This document shows positions 25,252 to 34,219 of a stretch of 64,000 nucleotides of DNA, one piece after another (within the stretch, counting starts at the first letter, position 1; each line of letters begins with the position of its first letter). A program made the translations under genes and the position numbers. Under the pieces are notes generated by a model. It saw nothing but the letters and a program-made list of their open reading frames with translations, was not told the origin of the DNA and did no database searches. The stretch is from Bacillus velezensis (GTDB lineage Bacteria; Bacillota; Bacilli; Bacillales; Bacillaceae), in contig NZ_LLZC01000012.1 of NCBI RefSeq assembly GCF_001461825.1, forward strand, positions 806,001 to 870,000, given 5' to 3'.

Positions 25252-25683
25252 TTACGAAGTGAACGTGACACTTTCAACTTTGTCGACGTCAAGCAATGTT
25301 GTAGCAGAGCCTGCCGGTGTAACGGAATTTTCCTGCGTAACAAAAACGATTCCGTGAATTTCGTCAAAGGCAACAAATTGAACCGGGCCGATCATGTCTC
25401 CTGAATCCATCACAATGCTGATGACAGTGCCGGGCTGAATTCTTGCAAAAATCCATCTCGCCGCTAATGAAATACCGCTTCCCAATACAGATTGTGCGCT
25501 GAGACTGTCTTTCGCCGCTGCTTCATCTACTTTTGCATCAATTGCCGATTCCAATAAATCTTTTACTTTGTTTTCCACATTATCTCCTCCATCTGTGCCG
25601 CCAGATAAAGCGCTGTTGTCAAATACAGGGGCTAAAAGAGTTTTCAATAACTCCTTTTTAAGCTCCAAACGATCCTCGCTCAT
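25252..25683 (-). CDS. cgeA: Spore crust protein CgeA
   Basis: 143 residues. CgeA is a glycosylated component of the outermost spore crust in B. subtilis. Visible parts: a charged N-terminus ([18 protein letters not shown]), an acidic linker and a conserved C-terminal domain ([39 protein letters not shown]). The C-terminal SWVxF-like pattern also occurs in CgeC. The start ATG 25681-25683 lies behind AAAGGAGGTG. It heads the cgeAB operon, divergent from cgeCDE. Confidence 0.85.
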   Translation of the reverse strand: MSEDRLELKKELLKTLLAPVFDNSALSGGTDGGDNVENKVKDLLESAIDAKVDEAAAKDSLSAQSVLGSGISLAARWIFARIQPGTVISIVMDSGDMIGPVQFVAFDEIHGIVFVTQENSVTPAGSATTLLDVDKVESVTFTS

Positions 25684-25893
25684 GCGAACATACACCTCCT
25701 TTAACAATTTCAACCTCACGTTTATTCATATTCCTGATTGAAGAGATTGGTATAAGTCGAATGCCGTTTTGCTTGTGTTTTTTTCAATATTTAATCAAAC
25801 AGCTGAATTTTCGAATCAGGCTTTGTTTGCCTATGCGGATTGTAAGAGTATGACATACGTTGTATAGATTAAAAAATGAAGGAGAGGAATACT

Positions 25894-26193
25894 TTGGATT
25901 CAGAAGAAACTGTAAAACACGGGGGTTTTGAGGAGGAATTTCAGCTCGTACTGCTTCTTCTTCTTTTGTTATCCCGTCAGCCGTCCGGAGATCATTCAGA
26001 TTTGCGGCGTCAGCTTGTAATGGCAAAAGAGCTTGGGGTTCCTGTATCACGCGTCAATCTGATTAACGGCAGCACACTGCAAAACGTAATTGTCAAAGAA
26101 GTGCTGTCAGATTTGGCCGTTTTTCAAAATCCGCTCAATAATACGAGATCAAACGTCGCGATTTCAAGCATCGTCAGCTGGGGTGCTTTTTAA
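25894..26193 (+). CDS. cgeC: Spore crust-associated protein CgeC
   Basis: 99 residues from TTG 25894 behind AAGGAGAGG; an upstream ATG at 25876 overlaps that site. It resembles the C-terminal domain of CgeA (VNLINGSTLQNVIVKEV, NNTRSNVAISSIVSWGAF) and has a leucine run (LVLLLLLLLSRQP). It is the first gene of cgeCDE. CATACGTTG at 25854-25862 resembles a sigma-K -10, in line with late mother-cell expression in B. subtilis. Confidence 0.85.
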   Translation: MDSEETVKHGGFEEEFQLVLLLLLLLSRQPSGDHSDLRRQLVMAKELGVPVSRVNLINGSTLQNVIVKEVLSDLAVFQNPLNNTRSNVAISSIVSWGAF

Positions 26194-26257
26194 TAACGGA
26201 TATCAGGCTCTGTCTCTTTCGGAGCCGTTTTTTACGTTTTACAGAAGGGGTGATGGG

Positions 26258-27529
26258 ATGGAAAAGAAGATCTCAATTATCTTAACGAGTTACAACAAAC
26301 CGGATCTTGTGAAACAGGCGATTGAAAGTGTTTTGCATCAGACCTACAGCAATTGGGAGCTGTTTGTGATGGATGATCATTCAAATGAAGAAACTTCGGC
26401 TGCCATCAGTACGTATATAAAAGATCCTCGCATATATTATGACAACAGTTTTATCAATCCTGCCGAACGGCTGAAGTCGACCCGGTATGCCGTTTTGATT
26501 AATGATGCGCTTTCACGGGCTAAAGGCGAATACATCACTTATTTGACAGACGACACCGTATTTCATCCGGATAGGCTCAGCCGCATGGCGGAAGCGCTTA
26601 ATCAATGCAGCGGGTTTGATGCCGTCTATTCCAGCCAGAAGGTGATACATGTAAACGGGCGCGGAACAGAACAATTCCACTTCTATCGTTTTGCTGAAGA
26701 GGTGCTTGATCAGGCCGCTTTTCTCGTTGATCACTGTTCGGTGATGCACCGGAGATCATTGCTTGAGCGTGTGAAAGAGAAGTTTGGCAGCTTTTGGGAC
26801 GAAGATGTTATGCATTGGAATCACGGAGACTCTGTTTTTTGGAGCAGGCTCAACACATTTACATCATTTCTGCCGATAAAAGAAGTGTTGGATACGACCT
26901 ATAAAACACCCCACTCATTTCAGAACACGTATCAATCGCTTCCGTCTGTCCTGATCGACGGGTCCTTTGTAAAGGGGACGGATCAGAAAGTATATCAGCT
27001 TGACCGAAATAAAAGGAAGCCTGTAAACGAGCGCTGGCATACGTTATATGAAGGGCGAACCGTCGTCATTCCGGATCCGTTTTTATTTCAATATGAGGAA
27101 GAGAACTCCGTCAGTATTCCGAATTTTCAGCTCGTCAGGGATCAGTTTCATGTTTATTTTATAGAAGACGGGGAGAAAAGGCTGGTTGATCATAGCGCAT
27201 TTCGCTTTTACCGATTTAAACGGCATGACATCCCGGCTTTAGAACGGGACGAAATACAAGCGCTTCCGGACGGTCCGCCGATCAGCCGGGGGGCATCGGG
27301 CTGTATTCAACATCTGCCCGGGAGAATGCTGTTTCGCATTGAACGGGAATTTTATGTTTATTTGAGAGGGGTTCTCCATCCGATCAGTCATGACGTAGCG
27401 AAACGCTTTTTTGCGAATCAGAAGGCGATACCCATTTCCTTTCAGCAAATTAAACAATTACCAATTGGAATGCCGTTCTATCCGGTGTACGATGAAATTA
27501 TGAGAAATCTCAATATAACAAAAGGTTGA
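26258..27529 (+). CDS. cgeD: Spore maturation glycosyltransferase CgeD
   Basis: 423 residues. The N-terminal 220 residues are a GT-A family 2 glycosyltransferase: SIILTSYNKPDLVKQAIESV, VMDDHSNEET, a YLTDDTVFHPDRL metal-site motif and SVMHRRSLLERV. The C-terminal half has repeats around 'FRFYRFKRHDIP' and is of unknown function. The start ATG 26258 (GGGGTGATGGG upstream) gives nearly the B. subtilis length. Probably adds sugar to crust proteins (inference). Confidence 0.9.
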   Translation: MEKKISIILTSYNKPDLVKQAIESVLHQTYSNWELFVMDDHSNEETSAAISTYIKDPRIYYDNSFINPAERLKSTRYAVLINDALSRAKGEYITYLTDDTVFHPDRLSRMAEALNQCSGFDAVYSSQKVIHVNGRGTEQFHFYRFAEEVLDQAAFLVDHCSVMHRRSLLERVKEKFGSFWDEDVMHWNHGDSVFWSRLNTFTSFLPIKEVLDTTYKTPHSFQNTYQSLPSVLIDGSFVKGTDQKVYQLDRNKRKPVNERWHTLYEGRTVVIPDPFLFQYEEENSVSIPNFQLVRDQFHVYFIEDGEKRLVDHSAFRFYRFKRHDIPALERDEIQALPDGPPISRGASGCIQHLPGRMLFRIEREFYVYLRGVLHPISHDVAKRFFANQKAIPISFQQIKQLPIGMPFYPVYDEIMRNLNITKG

Positions 27530-27567
27530 GAGATGCAGTTGGATGTGTAAGGAAAAGGAGAGCTTTT

Positions 27568-28347
27568 ATGACCGATCAATTTAATAAAACCGAGAAGCAG
27601 TATATAGAGCTTACTTCCGGCATTCAGAGGTTCGAGCATTTCAGTGTATATACGGACCCTTTTTTGCCGCAGATTTTTTCGCATAACTTTATTCAGCTGC
27701 ACCATACATTTCCGTTAGACAAACTCCTGCCGTTTTTTTCGTCCGTTCCGGGCATGCTTCAAGCCAATTATATTCATGTGAAAGCGGCTCCGGAGCACAC
27801 GTTTCCGCTTCTTCTGAAACAAACTCTGGTAAAACAGGGCTGCGTAGTGGAAGATGAGCTGTTTTTTGCAAGGAAACTGGAAAATGGGGACCTGCAGGCC
27901 GGACACCCGCTCACTGCTTGGGGGACGGAAAAAAGCCTCGCCGACGGGTCGTCTATTATGAACATCTATGATGCCCTTTACATTGGCGAGGCGGCGGCCG
28001 AACAAAAGCTTGAGCGGAAATATCCTTTGTATAAGGACGGAACGGTTATGCTTGTCGTGTGCTACAGCGACGCCTCGCAAACGATTCCGATCGGCTGCGG
28101 AGAGCTTTTCATCAACAAAGCAGATAAAACCGCAAAAATAGAAGAAGTCGCAATTCTGGATCAATTCCAACGAAAAGGCTACGGATCGATATTGATGAAT
28201 GAGCTGATGGCGGCGGCAAAGCTGAACGGCATGGAAACCGTATACCTTGTGACGTCCGGGATGGACGGTGTAAACCGCTTTTATGAAAAACTCGGCTTCA
28301 AAAGATTTCGGCGCGTGCATACAATTTTTCATTATTTTCTTACATAG
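27568..28347 (+). CDS. cgeE: Spore maturation protein CgeE (GNAT-like)
   Basis: 259 residues. The C-terminal 120 residues form an acetyltransferase fold: IEEVAILDQFQRKGYGSILM is the acetyl-CoA loop, and VTSGMDGVNRFYEKLGFKRF is the typical end. The N-terminal 130 residues are specific to this family. It may acetylate a crust sugar made by the CgeB/CgeD enzymes (inference). ATG 27568 follows AAAGGAGAG, 38 bases after cgeD. Confidence 0.88.
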   Translation: MTDQFNKTEKQYIELTSGIQRFEHFSVYTDPFLPQIFSHNFIQLHHTFPLDKLLPFFSSVPGMLQANYIHVKAAPEHTFPLLLKQTLVKQGCVVEDELFFARKLENGDLQAGHPLTAWGTEKSLADGSSIMNIYDALYIGEAAAEQKLERKYPLYKDGTVMLVVCYSDASQTIPIGCGELFINKADKTAKIEEVAILDQFQRKGYGSILMNELMAAAKLNGMETVYLVTSGMDGVNRFYEKLGFKRFRRVHTIFHYFLT

Positions 28348-28425
28348 TTGGGCATTCGCATAAACCAATTGGGAGTTGGCCCGCATACAATGCCGTATAT
28401 CGTAAGAAGAAAGGATGATTTGCGT

Positions 28426-28572
28426 ATGTACGGATACGGATATGGCTACGGCTGCGGCAGTTTTGGCTATGGTTACGGGCACGGCGGCTGCGGAGGCGGA
28501 ACCAGCACTTTTGTGCTGATTGTGGTATTGTTTATTTTATTAATCATCGTCGGTGCGGCTTTTATTTGTTAG
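28426..28572 (+). CDS. YjcZ-family small sporulation protein
   Basis: 48 residues: a Gly/Tyr-rich start ([18 protein letters not shown]), a Cys-Gly stretch and one C-terminal membrane span ([19 protein letters not shown]). This is the architecture of the YjcZ/YczN family of small coat or membrane peptides in sporulating bacilli. ATG 28426 lies behind AAAGGATGA. It follows cgeE by 78 bases, before a terminator, so it may be the last cistron of the cge operon. Confidence 0.75.
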   Translation: MYGYGYGYGCGSFGYGYGHGGCGGGTSTFVLIVVLFILLIIVGAAFIC

Positions 28573-28599
28573 ACTGAAAAAAATCCTATAATGAAAATC

Positions 28600-28640
28600 A
28601 GCCTGCAGAGAACATCACTTTCTGCAGGCTTTTTGTTATT
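28600..28640 (+). terminator. Terminator of the cgeCDE operon
   Basis: Stem AGCCTGCAGA / TCTGCAGGCT with an interior loop, then TTTTTGTTATTT. Confidence 0.8.
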
Positions 28641-28709
28641 TCCATGCTGAAAAATCAGCTTGAAAAACATTTTAATACATATTACCTTTCTGGAGAAGGG
28701 GGCGAAAAT

Positions 28710-29156
28710 GTGGACATAACGATTGAAGAATTACCTGAATCAAGAATTGCTTATTTCCGAAACGTCGGAAAGTATGGCGGAAAGCAAAACAAAGAACTGA
28801 TGGAGTCATTTAAAAACTGGGCGCAATTGAATGGTCTGCTTGATCATTCTGTCATTTTAGGAATTCCGCAAGATCATCCGAATCGTACTCCTAAAGAGAA
28901 ATGCCGCTATGATGTTTGTCTTGTTATCAATCAAGACCATGTGCCTGAACCAGCCCGGATCGGTACATTTTCCGGAGGGAAGTACGCTGTTTTCTTGCTT
29001 GATCATACAAAAGAGGCAGTCAGTGGATTTTGGAACACTGTTTTTTCTGAGATCGAAAAAAATAATTTATCAATCAGAGAACAGCCTATTATCGAAAGGT
29101 ATACTTTACAAAAGGTGAATCATCATTTGTGTGAAATATTGATTCCCATACAGTAA
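28710..29156 (+). CDS. Stand-alone GyrI-like effector-binding domain protein
   Basis: 148 residues from GTG 28710, behind GAGAAGGGGG. The motif IEELPESRIAYFRNVGKYG and the later CRYDVCLVI match the GyrI/AraC effector-binding (SOUL-like) fold that binds small molecules. The frame is open up to an ATG at 28644, but that start has no ribosome binding site and follows a terminator. The extra residues resemble the tail of an AraC-type DNA-binding domain, so the gene may be the remaining half of a regulator. I do not recall it at this place in strain 168. Confidence 0.6.
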   Translation: MDITIEELPESRIAYFRNVGKYGGKQNKELMESFKNWAQLNGLLDHSVILGIPQDHPNRTPKEKCRYDVCLVINQDHVPEPARIGTFSGGKYAVFLLDHTKEAVSGFWNTVFSEIEKNNLSIREQPIIERYTLQKVNHHLCEILIPIQ

Positions 29157-29345
29157 AGAAGACGGGAATTTTCCGCCTTCTGCTTATACTGATTCAGATC
29201 AAAAATGATGTGATGATGAGCTGAGCAAAGAATAAAATCAACAATAGGAATAGAATTTCCAGAACGCTCTTCAGGCTGTCGGGACATCTCCGGCAGCCTG
29301 TTTTACAGAAAGGTATTTTCTGCAAAAAACTTTCTGAAGGATAAG

Positions 29346-29373
29346 AATGCGGTTATTCATCTGTTCATACAAT
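29346..29373 (+). promoter_or_regulatory. Sigma-E-type promoter of the yodT operon
   Basis: CATACAAT (29366-29373) is a perfect sigma-E -10. The -35 region around 29341-29351 (ATAAGAATGCG) is only a weak fit. yodT to yokU is expressed by sigma-E in B. subtilis. The gap 29157-29345 also contains a hairpin AGGCTGTCGG / CCGGCAGCCT (29271-29299). Confidence 0.5.
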
Positions 29374-29403
29374 GAAGCAAATGGGTTTTCGAGGTGGAAA
29401 GAT

Positions 29404-30735
29404 ATGGGTAGCTATTTAATCAAACCGGAGCTTGACGGGAATTATCCGTCAGTCAGTCATGGAAAGGGATCATATGTGTATGATCAGGAGGGGAACAAGT
29501 ATCTTGACGGAGCATCGGGGGCGGTCACTTGCAATATCGGCCACGGCACGGAGGATATTATACAAGCTTTAAAAGAGCAGCTTGACTCCGTTTCGTTTGT
29601 GTATCGCTCGCAATTCACCAGTACTCCGGCAGAAGAACTGGCTTTATTTCTGGCCGATCATCTGCCGGGCGGGCTGAATTGGTCATTTTTTGTAAACAGC
29701 GGCTCAGAGGCAGTCGAAACAGCGATGAAAATAGCCGTTCAATATTGGCAGGAAAAAGGGCAATACCAAAAATCCGTCTTTCTATCAAGATGGGGCAGTT
29801 ACCACGGTATTACTTTGGGAGCGCTTTCATTATCGGGATTCTACGAACGGAGATACCGCTTCACCCAACTGCTTGAACGGTTTCCGGCCGTTTCAGCACC
29901 TAATATGTATCGTTCTGAGCTGCAGGGAGAGGAATTTGTGAAGGCTGCGGCAGCTGAACTGGAAACGGCTGTTCAGCGGGTCGGTTCCTCATTTATCGCG
30001 GGATTTGTCGCAGAACCGATTGTCGGAGCAGCGGGGGCGGCCATCACTCCGCCGGCAGGTTATTATGAAGCGCTTGAGGATGTCTGCCGCCGGCACGGTA
30101 TTTTGTTTATCGCGGATGAAGTCATGACGGGGCTCGGGAGAACAGGGCGGATGCTTGCTTCTGAGCATTGGGGGATCGCACCTGATATCGCGGTGCTCGG
30201 AAAAGGGTTAGGCGCCGGTTACGCTCCGATAGCGGCAGCTGTTGCGTCTGATGACATCATTGAAACGATCAAGCGGGGCTCCGGGGTCATTATGAGCGGA
30301 CATACGTACAGTGCCAACCCATACTGTGCAAGAGCGGCGCTTGAAGTGCTTCGCTATGTTAAGAAACACGAGCTGCTTCGGCAGTCAGAGGAAAAAGGCG
30401 AAATGCTGAAGCGGAAATTAGAAGAAATCAAAGAGCGCAGCGGGGTGATTGGGGATGTCCGCGGTAAAGGCCTCCTGATCGGGGTTGAATTCGTTAAGAA
30501 TAAAACGACGAAGGACGTTTTTTCGAAAAAACAGGCCTTCACCGAAAAAATCATTAAAGCGGCAAAAAAACGGGGCCTGCTTATTTACCCTGCAAAGCCC
30601 GGTATTGACAGCGGAGAAGGAGACGCCGTCATCATCGCCCCGCCGTTCACGATTTCATATGCTGAGCTGGATGAGCTGTCAGATCTATTTTCCCAGGCCG
30701 CAGAAGAAGTTGAAAAAATGATGAAGAAGGATTGA
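29404..30735 (+). CDS. yodT: Class III PLP-dependent aminotransferase YodT
   Basis: 443 residues. Class III aminotransferases use omega-amino groups or amines. Motifs: FVNSGSEAVETAMK (PLP phosphate), FIADEVMTGLGRTGRML (PLP Asp) and PDIAVLGKGLGAGYAPIAA (PLP Lys). The start ATG 29404 follows GAGGTGG. First gene of a seven-gene operon; next to the lysine aminomutase its likely substrate is a beta-lysine-derived amine or aldehyde (inference). Confidence 0.9.
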   Translation: MGSYLIKPELDGNYPSVSHGKGSYVYDQEGNKYLDGASGAVTCNIGHGTEDIIQALKEQLDSVSFVYRSQFTSTPAEELALFLADHLPGGLNWSFFVNSGSEAVETAMKIAVQYWQEKGQYQKSVFLSRWGSYHGITLGALSLSGFYERRYRFTQLLERFPAVSAPNMYRSELQGEEFVKAAAAELETAVQRVGSSFIAGFVAEPIVGAAGAAITPPAGYYEALEDVCRRHGILFIADEVMTGLGRTGRMLASEHWGIAPDIAVLGKGLGAGYAPIAAAVASDDIIETIKRGSGVIMSGHTYSANPYCARAALEVLRYVKKHELLRQSEEKGEMLKRKLEEIKERSGVIGDVRGKGLLIGVEFVKNKTTKDVFSKKQAFTEKIIKAAKKRGLLIYPAKPGIDSGEGDAVIIAPPFTISYAELDELSDLFSQAAEEVEKMMKKD

Positions 30736-30741
30736 GCTGAT

Positions 30742-31431
30742 ATGTCTATTTTTCATAAAAAAATCGATATTCATGAAGCAATTGCCGATGTCAAGGACGA
30801 ATCTGTCATTATGTTCGGCGGTTTTGGGGGAGTGGGTTCACCTCCGTCATTAATCGAAGCGATTTTGGAAAGCGGCGTTAAAGAGCTGACCGTCATCTGC
30901 AATGATGCCGGATTTCCGGAAATCGGCATCGGCCCGCTTATCGTTCATAAACGGGTAAAAAGGCTGATCGCTTCCCATATCGGCTCAAATCCTGTCGCGG
31001 GCAGGCAAATGACTGACGGAGCGCTTGAGGTGGAATTTTCGCCGCAAGGGACGCTTGCTGAACGGATTCGCGCAGGCGGAGCGGGGCTAGGCGGTATTTT
31101 AACTGATATCGGCATTGATAACGCAACCGTTTGTGAAAACAAAGAAACCGTAACGATTGATGGAAAGTCCTATTTAGTTGAAAAAGCGCTGACGGCTGAT
31201 TTTGCTTTTGTGTCGGCACATACTGCTGATGAATTTGGGAATCTGACGTTTGACAAAACGGCGCGCAACATGAACCCTCTGATGGCTGCGGCGGCCGAAA
31301 GAACATTTGCTGAGGCGGCAGAGATTGTGCCTGCCGGCGAACTTGACAGCGAGCATATTGTAACGCCGGGTGTTTTCGTGGAGGGTGTCGTGCAAAGTGA
31401 AGGAGTGAAGTGGAGATGGGCTTGGGAATAG
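30742..31431 (+). CDS. scoA: 3-oxoacid/succinyl-CoA transferase subunit A (ScoA, YodS)
   Basis: 229 residues. Alpha subunit of a class I CoA transferase: FGGFGGVGSPPSLIEAIL (N-terminal glycine motif) and AFVSAHTADEFGNLTF. It overlaps the start of scoB, with which it forms the enzyme. In B. subtilis this gene pair is named scoAB for succinyl-CoA:3-oxoacid transferase; the operon context suggests a 3-oxo acid from beta-lysine breakdown. Confidence 0.9.
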   Translation: MSIFHKKIDIHEAIADVKDESVIMFGGFGGVGSPPSLIEAILESGVKELTVICNDAGFPEIGIGPLIVHKRVKRLIASHIGSNPVAGRQMTDGALEVEFSPQGTLAERIRAGGAGLGGILTDIGIDNATVCENKETVTIDGKSYLVEKALTADFAFVSAHTADEFGNLTFDKTARNMNPLMAAAAERTFAEAAEIVPAGELDSEHIVTPGVFVEGVVQSEGVKWRWAWE

Positions 31432-32111
31432 AGGAAAGAGAGAGTATCGCGAGGCGGGCCGCCAGTGAAGTTACCTCAGGAATGATCGTCAACTTGGGGA
31501 TCGGCATTCCTTCTTTAGTGCCGAATTTTCTGCCGGACGGCATGGAGGTAATGCTGCAGGCGGAAAACGGCGTCCTGGGGATCGGCGGAAGTCCGGAGCG
31601 CGGAGAGGAGGATGAGCTTTTATGCAATGCGGCCGGATTTCCTGTCAGTACAGTTAAGGGTGCTTCCTATTTTGATTCAGCTCTGTCTTTTGCCATGATC
31701 AGAAAAGGGCTGATAGATATTACCATTTTAGGCGCGCTCCAAGTCAGCAGGACAGGTGATCTCGCCAATTGGCTCGTGCCGGGGAAAAAAGTGCCCGGAA
31801 TGGGCGGGGCGATGGAGCTTGCCCAAGGCGCGAAAAAAGTGGTTGTCGTCATGAGCCACACCGATCAGAAAGGCCGGCCGAAGCTGGTCGAAAGCTGTTC
31901 ATTGCCGCTTACAGCAGCGGGCTGTGCAGATCTCATCATTACAGAGAAAGCCGTCATCAGCATAGATGATGGGGCTTTTGTTCTTGAGGAACTGCTGAAT
32001 GGCACGACCATAGACGATGTCATTCAAACAACGGATGCCGAAATCAGATTGGGAGAATGTTTTCTTAAAAGGGGGTCTGTCCATGGATCAATTAGAAAAG
32101 AAAGTCACTGA
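31416..32111 (+). CDS. scoB: 3-oxoacid/succinyl-CoA transferase subunit B (ScoB, YodR)
   Basis: 231 residues. The beta subunit carries the catalytic Glu in [13 protein letters not shown]. Typical motifs: [15 protein letters not shown] near the start, [19 protein letters not shown]. It overlaps scoA by 16 bases and yodQ by 29 bases. The ATG 31416 has AAGGAGTG at about ten bases; GTG 31410 is an alternative. The length is slightly over the usual 217 because of the C-terminal overlap with yodQ. Confidence 0.88.
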   Translation: MGLGIEERESIARRAASEVTSGMIVNLGIGIPSLVPNFLPDGMEVMLQAENGVLGIGGSPERGEEDELLCNAAGFPVSTVKGASYFDSALSFAMIRKGLIDITILGALQVSRTGDLANWLVPGKKVPGMGGAMELAQGAKKVVVVMSHTDQKGRPKLVESCSLPLTAAGCADLIITEKAVISIDDGAFVLEELLNGTTIDDVIQTTDAEIRLGECFLKRGSVHGSIRKESH

Positions 32112-33384
32112 GTGGGCGGAAGAAAACACAGCAAAAGCGGTAAGCTTGCTGAAACGGCTGATCGGGGAAAAAAGCACGTTCGGCCATGAATTTAACGCAC
32201 AGGCAGTCGTTTTAGAAAAACTGAGACAGTTTGACATGGATATTGATGTATGGGAGCCGAGTGTCAAACATTTGAAAGAGCATCCTTATTTTGTATCAGA
32301 ACGCGAAGATTTCCATGAAAGCCCGAATATCACAGCCGTAAAGAAAGGGGCCGGGGGCGGAAGATCACTGATACTGAACGGACATATTGATGTTGTCCCG
32401 GAAGGAAATCCCGCCGCATGGACGTATGAACCGTTTACCGCTGTTGAAAAGGACGGCAAAGTTTACGGCCGCGGTTCAACGGATATGAAAGGCGGCAATA
32501 CAGCCCTCTTGTTTGCGTTAGAAGCGCTTGAAGCCTGCGGGATTACGTTAAAAGGAGATATCCTGTTTCAAAGTGTCGTAGATGAAGAGTGCGGCGGTGC
32601 GGGAACGCTGTCGGCTGTTATGAGGGGCTACAAGGCTGACGGGGCGCTTATTCCCGAACCGACTAATTTAAAGCTGTTTGTTAAGCAGCAAGGGTCTATG
32701 TGGTTCCGCATTACGGTAAGAGGATTGTCCGCACACGGCGGCACCCGCTATGAAGGGGTGAGTGCCATTGAAAAAAGCCTGCATGTCATCACAGCCCTTA
32801 AAGAGCTTGAACACGTCCGCAACGCCCGTATCACAGACCCGCTTTATCGGGACGTTCCGATTCCGGTTCCCATTAATATCGGCACCGTCCAAGGGGGAAC
32901 GTGGCCATCATCGGTAGCTGACCGTGTGGTGATAGAAGGCAGGTGCGGAATAGCGCCGGATGAAACGCCGGAAGCAGTAAAAGAAGAACTGGCAAGCTGG
33001 CTGAAAGATTTGGAGTACCGGGATGAATGGTTTAAACACCACCCGGCGGAAATAGAATGGTTTGGGGCTCAGTGGCTTCCGAATGATCTCCCGGATGAGC
33101 ATCCGCTGATTTCCGCTCTGGAATCTTCTTTTGAGAAAATGAAAGGGGCAAAACCGGTTCGTGAAGCGTCCCCGTGGGGAACGGACGGAGGGCTTTTGCA
33201 GCACGCGGGACAGACGCCGGTCATCGTCTTCGGTCCGGGAGAAGTCAAGGCGGCGCATCAGGCGAATGAATACATTGAAATCCGGGCGTTAATCGATGCC
33301 GTCAAAATCATTTCTCTTTTTATGATGGAATGGTGCGGGGTGGCAGATGGGGGTGACGGAGCTGATAAAGGAACTGAGGGCTGA
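32083..33384 (+). CDS. yodQ: M20-family deacetylase/desuccinylase YodQ
   Basis: 433 residues. Zinc hydrolase of the ArgE/DapE type: [10 protein letters not shown] (metal His, catalytic Asp), [11 protein letters not shown] (bridging Asp), [10 protein letters not shown] (catalytic Glu), LIPEPT and a C-terminal metal His in KAAHQANEY. The beta-lysine context suggests an N-acyl amino acid as substrate (inference). ATG 32083 lies behind AAAAGGGGG and inside the end of scoB. Confidence 0.88.
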   Translation: MDQLEKKVTEWAEENTAKAVSLLKRLIGEKSTFGHEFNAQAVVLEKLRQFDMDIDVWEPSVKHLKEHPYFVSEREDFHESPNITAVKKGAGGGRSLILNGHIDVVPEGNPAAWTYEPFTAVEKDGKVYGRGSTDMKGGNTALLFALEALEACGITLKGDILFQSVVDEECGGAGTLSAVMRGYKADGALIPEPTNLKLFVKQQGSMWFRITVRGLSAHGGTRYEGVSAIEKSLHVITALKELEHVRNARITDPLYRDVPIPVPINIGTVQGGTWPSSVADRVVIEGRCGIAPDETPEAVKEELASWLKDLEYRDEWFKHHPAEIEWFGAQWLPNDLPDEHPLISALESSFEKMKGAKPVREASPWGTDGGLLQHAGQTPVIVFGPGEVKAAHQANEYIEIRALIDAVKIISLFMMEWCGVADGGDGADKGTEG

Positions 33385-34219
33385 AAAGGGGGCGGCTGAG
33401 ATTGATGCAGACCGTTTCAATGAGCGGCTCAGAGTCATTCGTTATGACGGGCAGATTACGGCGCTTATTCCGGCCGTTTTGGCAGAAGCAAAGCAAGAAG
33501 GAGCCCAAAAGGTAATTTTCTTTGCTAAGCGCGGCGATGAGCCGGAATTTGTCAAGCATCTTTTTATTGTTGAGGGTGTCATAGACGGGTATTACAACGG
33601 GCATGAGGCTGTTGTGATGGTGCGCTATTTATCAGAGGAACGGAGACGGTCAGATTCATATGTATCAGAAGATTCGACTGTTGACCGTTTATATGAGACA
33701 CCGCAGCGGGGACTGACTCAGACTGAAAGCGCGCTGATGTTCAGAAAAGCGGACGAAGATGATGCAGACCGCTTATCGCACTTATATAAACATGTTTTTC
33801 TTACCTATCCGACTCCTGTCTTTAATCCCCTTTATATTAAAAAAACAATGAGAGAAAACACCATCTATTATGCCGCATTTGATCAGGATCGTCTCATTGG
33901 GGCGGCAAGCGCAGATATCAATCCGGTATTGGGGCACGCTGAAATGACCGATTGCGCGGTTCTGTCAGATTACAGGGGGAACTCCGTAACAGCACACTTG
34001 TTTAAAGCGTTGGAGCAGGAACTCGCTGGCCGGGGAATCATTCATCTTTTTTCCTTGGCCCGTGCAGCGTCTTACGGGATGAATGCCGTTTTGTACCATG
34101 CGGGATACGGCTACAGAGGCAGGCTTGTGAACAACTGCCGCATTTCAGAAGGGCTCGAAAATATGAATATATGGTGCAAGACTTTACGTTTGGCCATTCA
34201 TAAGGAGGAATTCGTTTGA
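33347..34219 (+). CDS. ablB: Beta-lysine N-acetyltransferase AblB (YodP)
   Basis: 290 residues. The C-terminal 140 residues are a GNAT domain ([40 protein letters not shown]). The N-terminal 130 residues are characteristic of AblB, which acetylates beta-lysine with KamA/AblA upstream in the pathway. It overlaps yodQ by 38 bases and its stop overlaps the kamA start, so all are translationally coupled. Confidence 0.85.
   Translation: MGVTELIKELRAEKGAAEIDADRFNERLRVIRYDGQITALIPAVLAEAKQEGAQKVIFFAKRGDEPEFVKHLFIVEGVIDGYYNGHEAVVMVRYLSEERRRSDSYVSEDSTVDRLYETPQRGLTQTESALMFRKADEDDADRLSHLYKHVFLTYPTPVFNPLYIKKTMRENTIYYAAFDQDRLIGAASADINPVLGHAEMTDCAVLSDYRGNSVTAHLFKALEQELAGRGIIHLFSLARAASYGMNAVLYHAGYGYRGRLVNNCRISEGLENMNIWCKTLRLAIHKEEFV

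Noticed and set aside
28348..28425. N-terminal extension of the YjcZ-like protein
   Set aside because: The extra 26 residues are unlike the family and the AAAGGATGA site points to ATG 28426.
27715..28482. 255-codon antisense frame across cgeE
   Set aside because: Overlaps the supported cgeE frame fully; composition (Cys/His/Arg-rich) is typical of a shadow.
30938..31627. Long antisense open frame across scoA/scoB
   Set aside because: It mirrors well-supported genes with catalytic motifs, has no ribosome binding site and low-complexity Ser/Pro/Gln composition.
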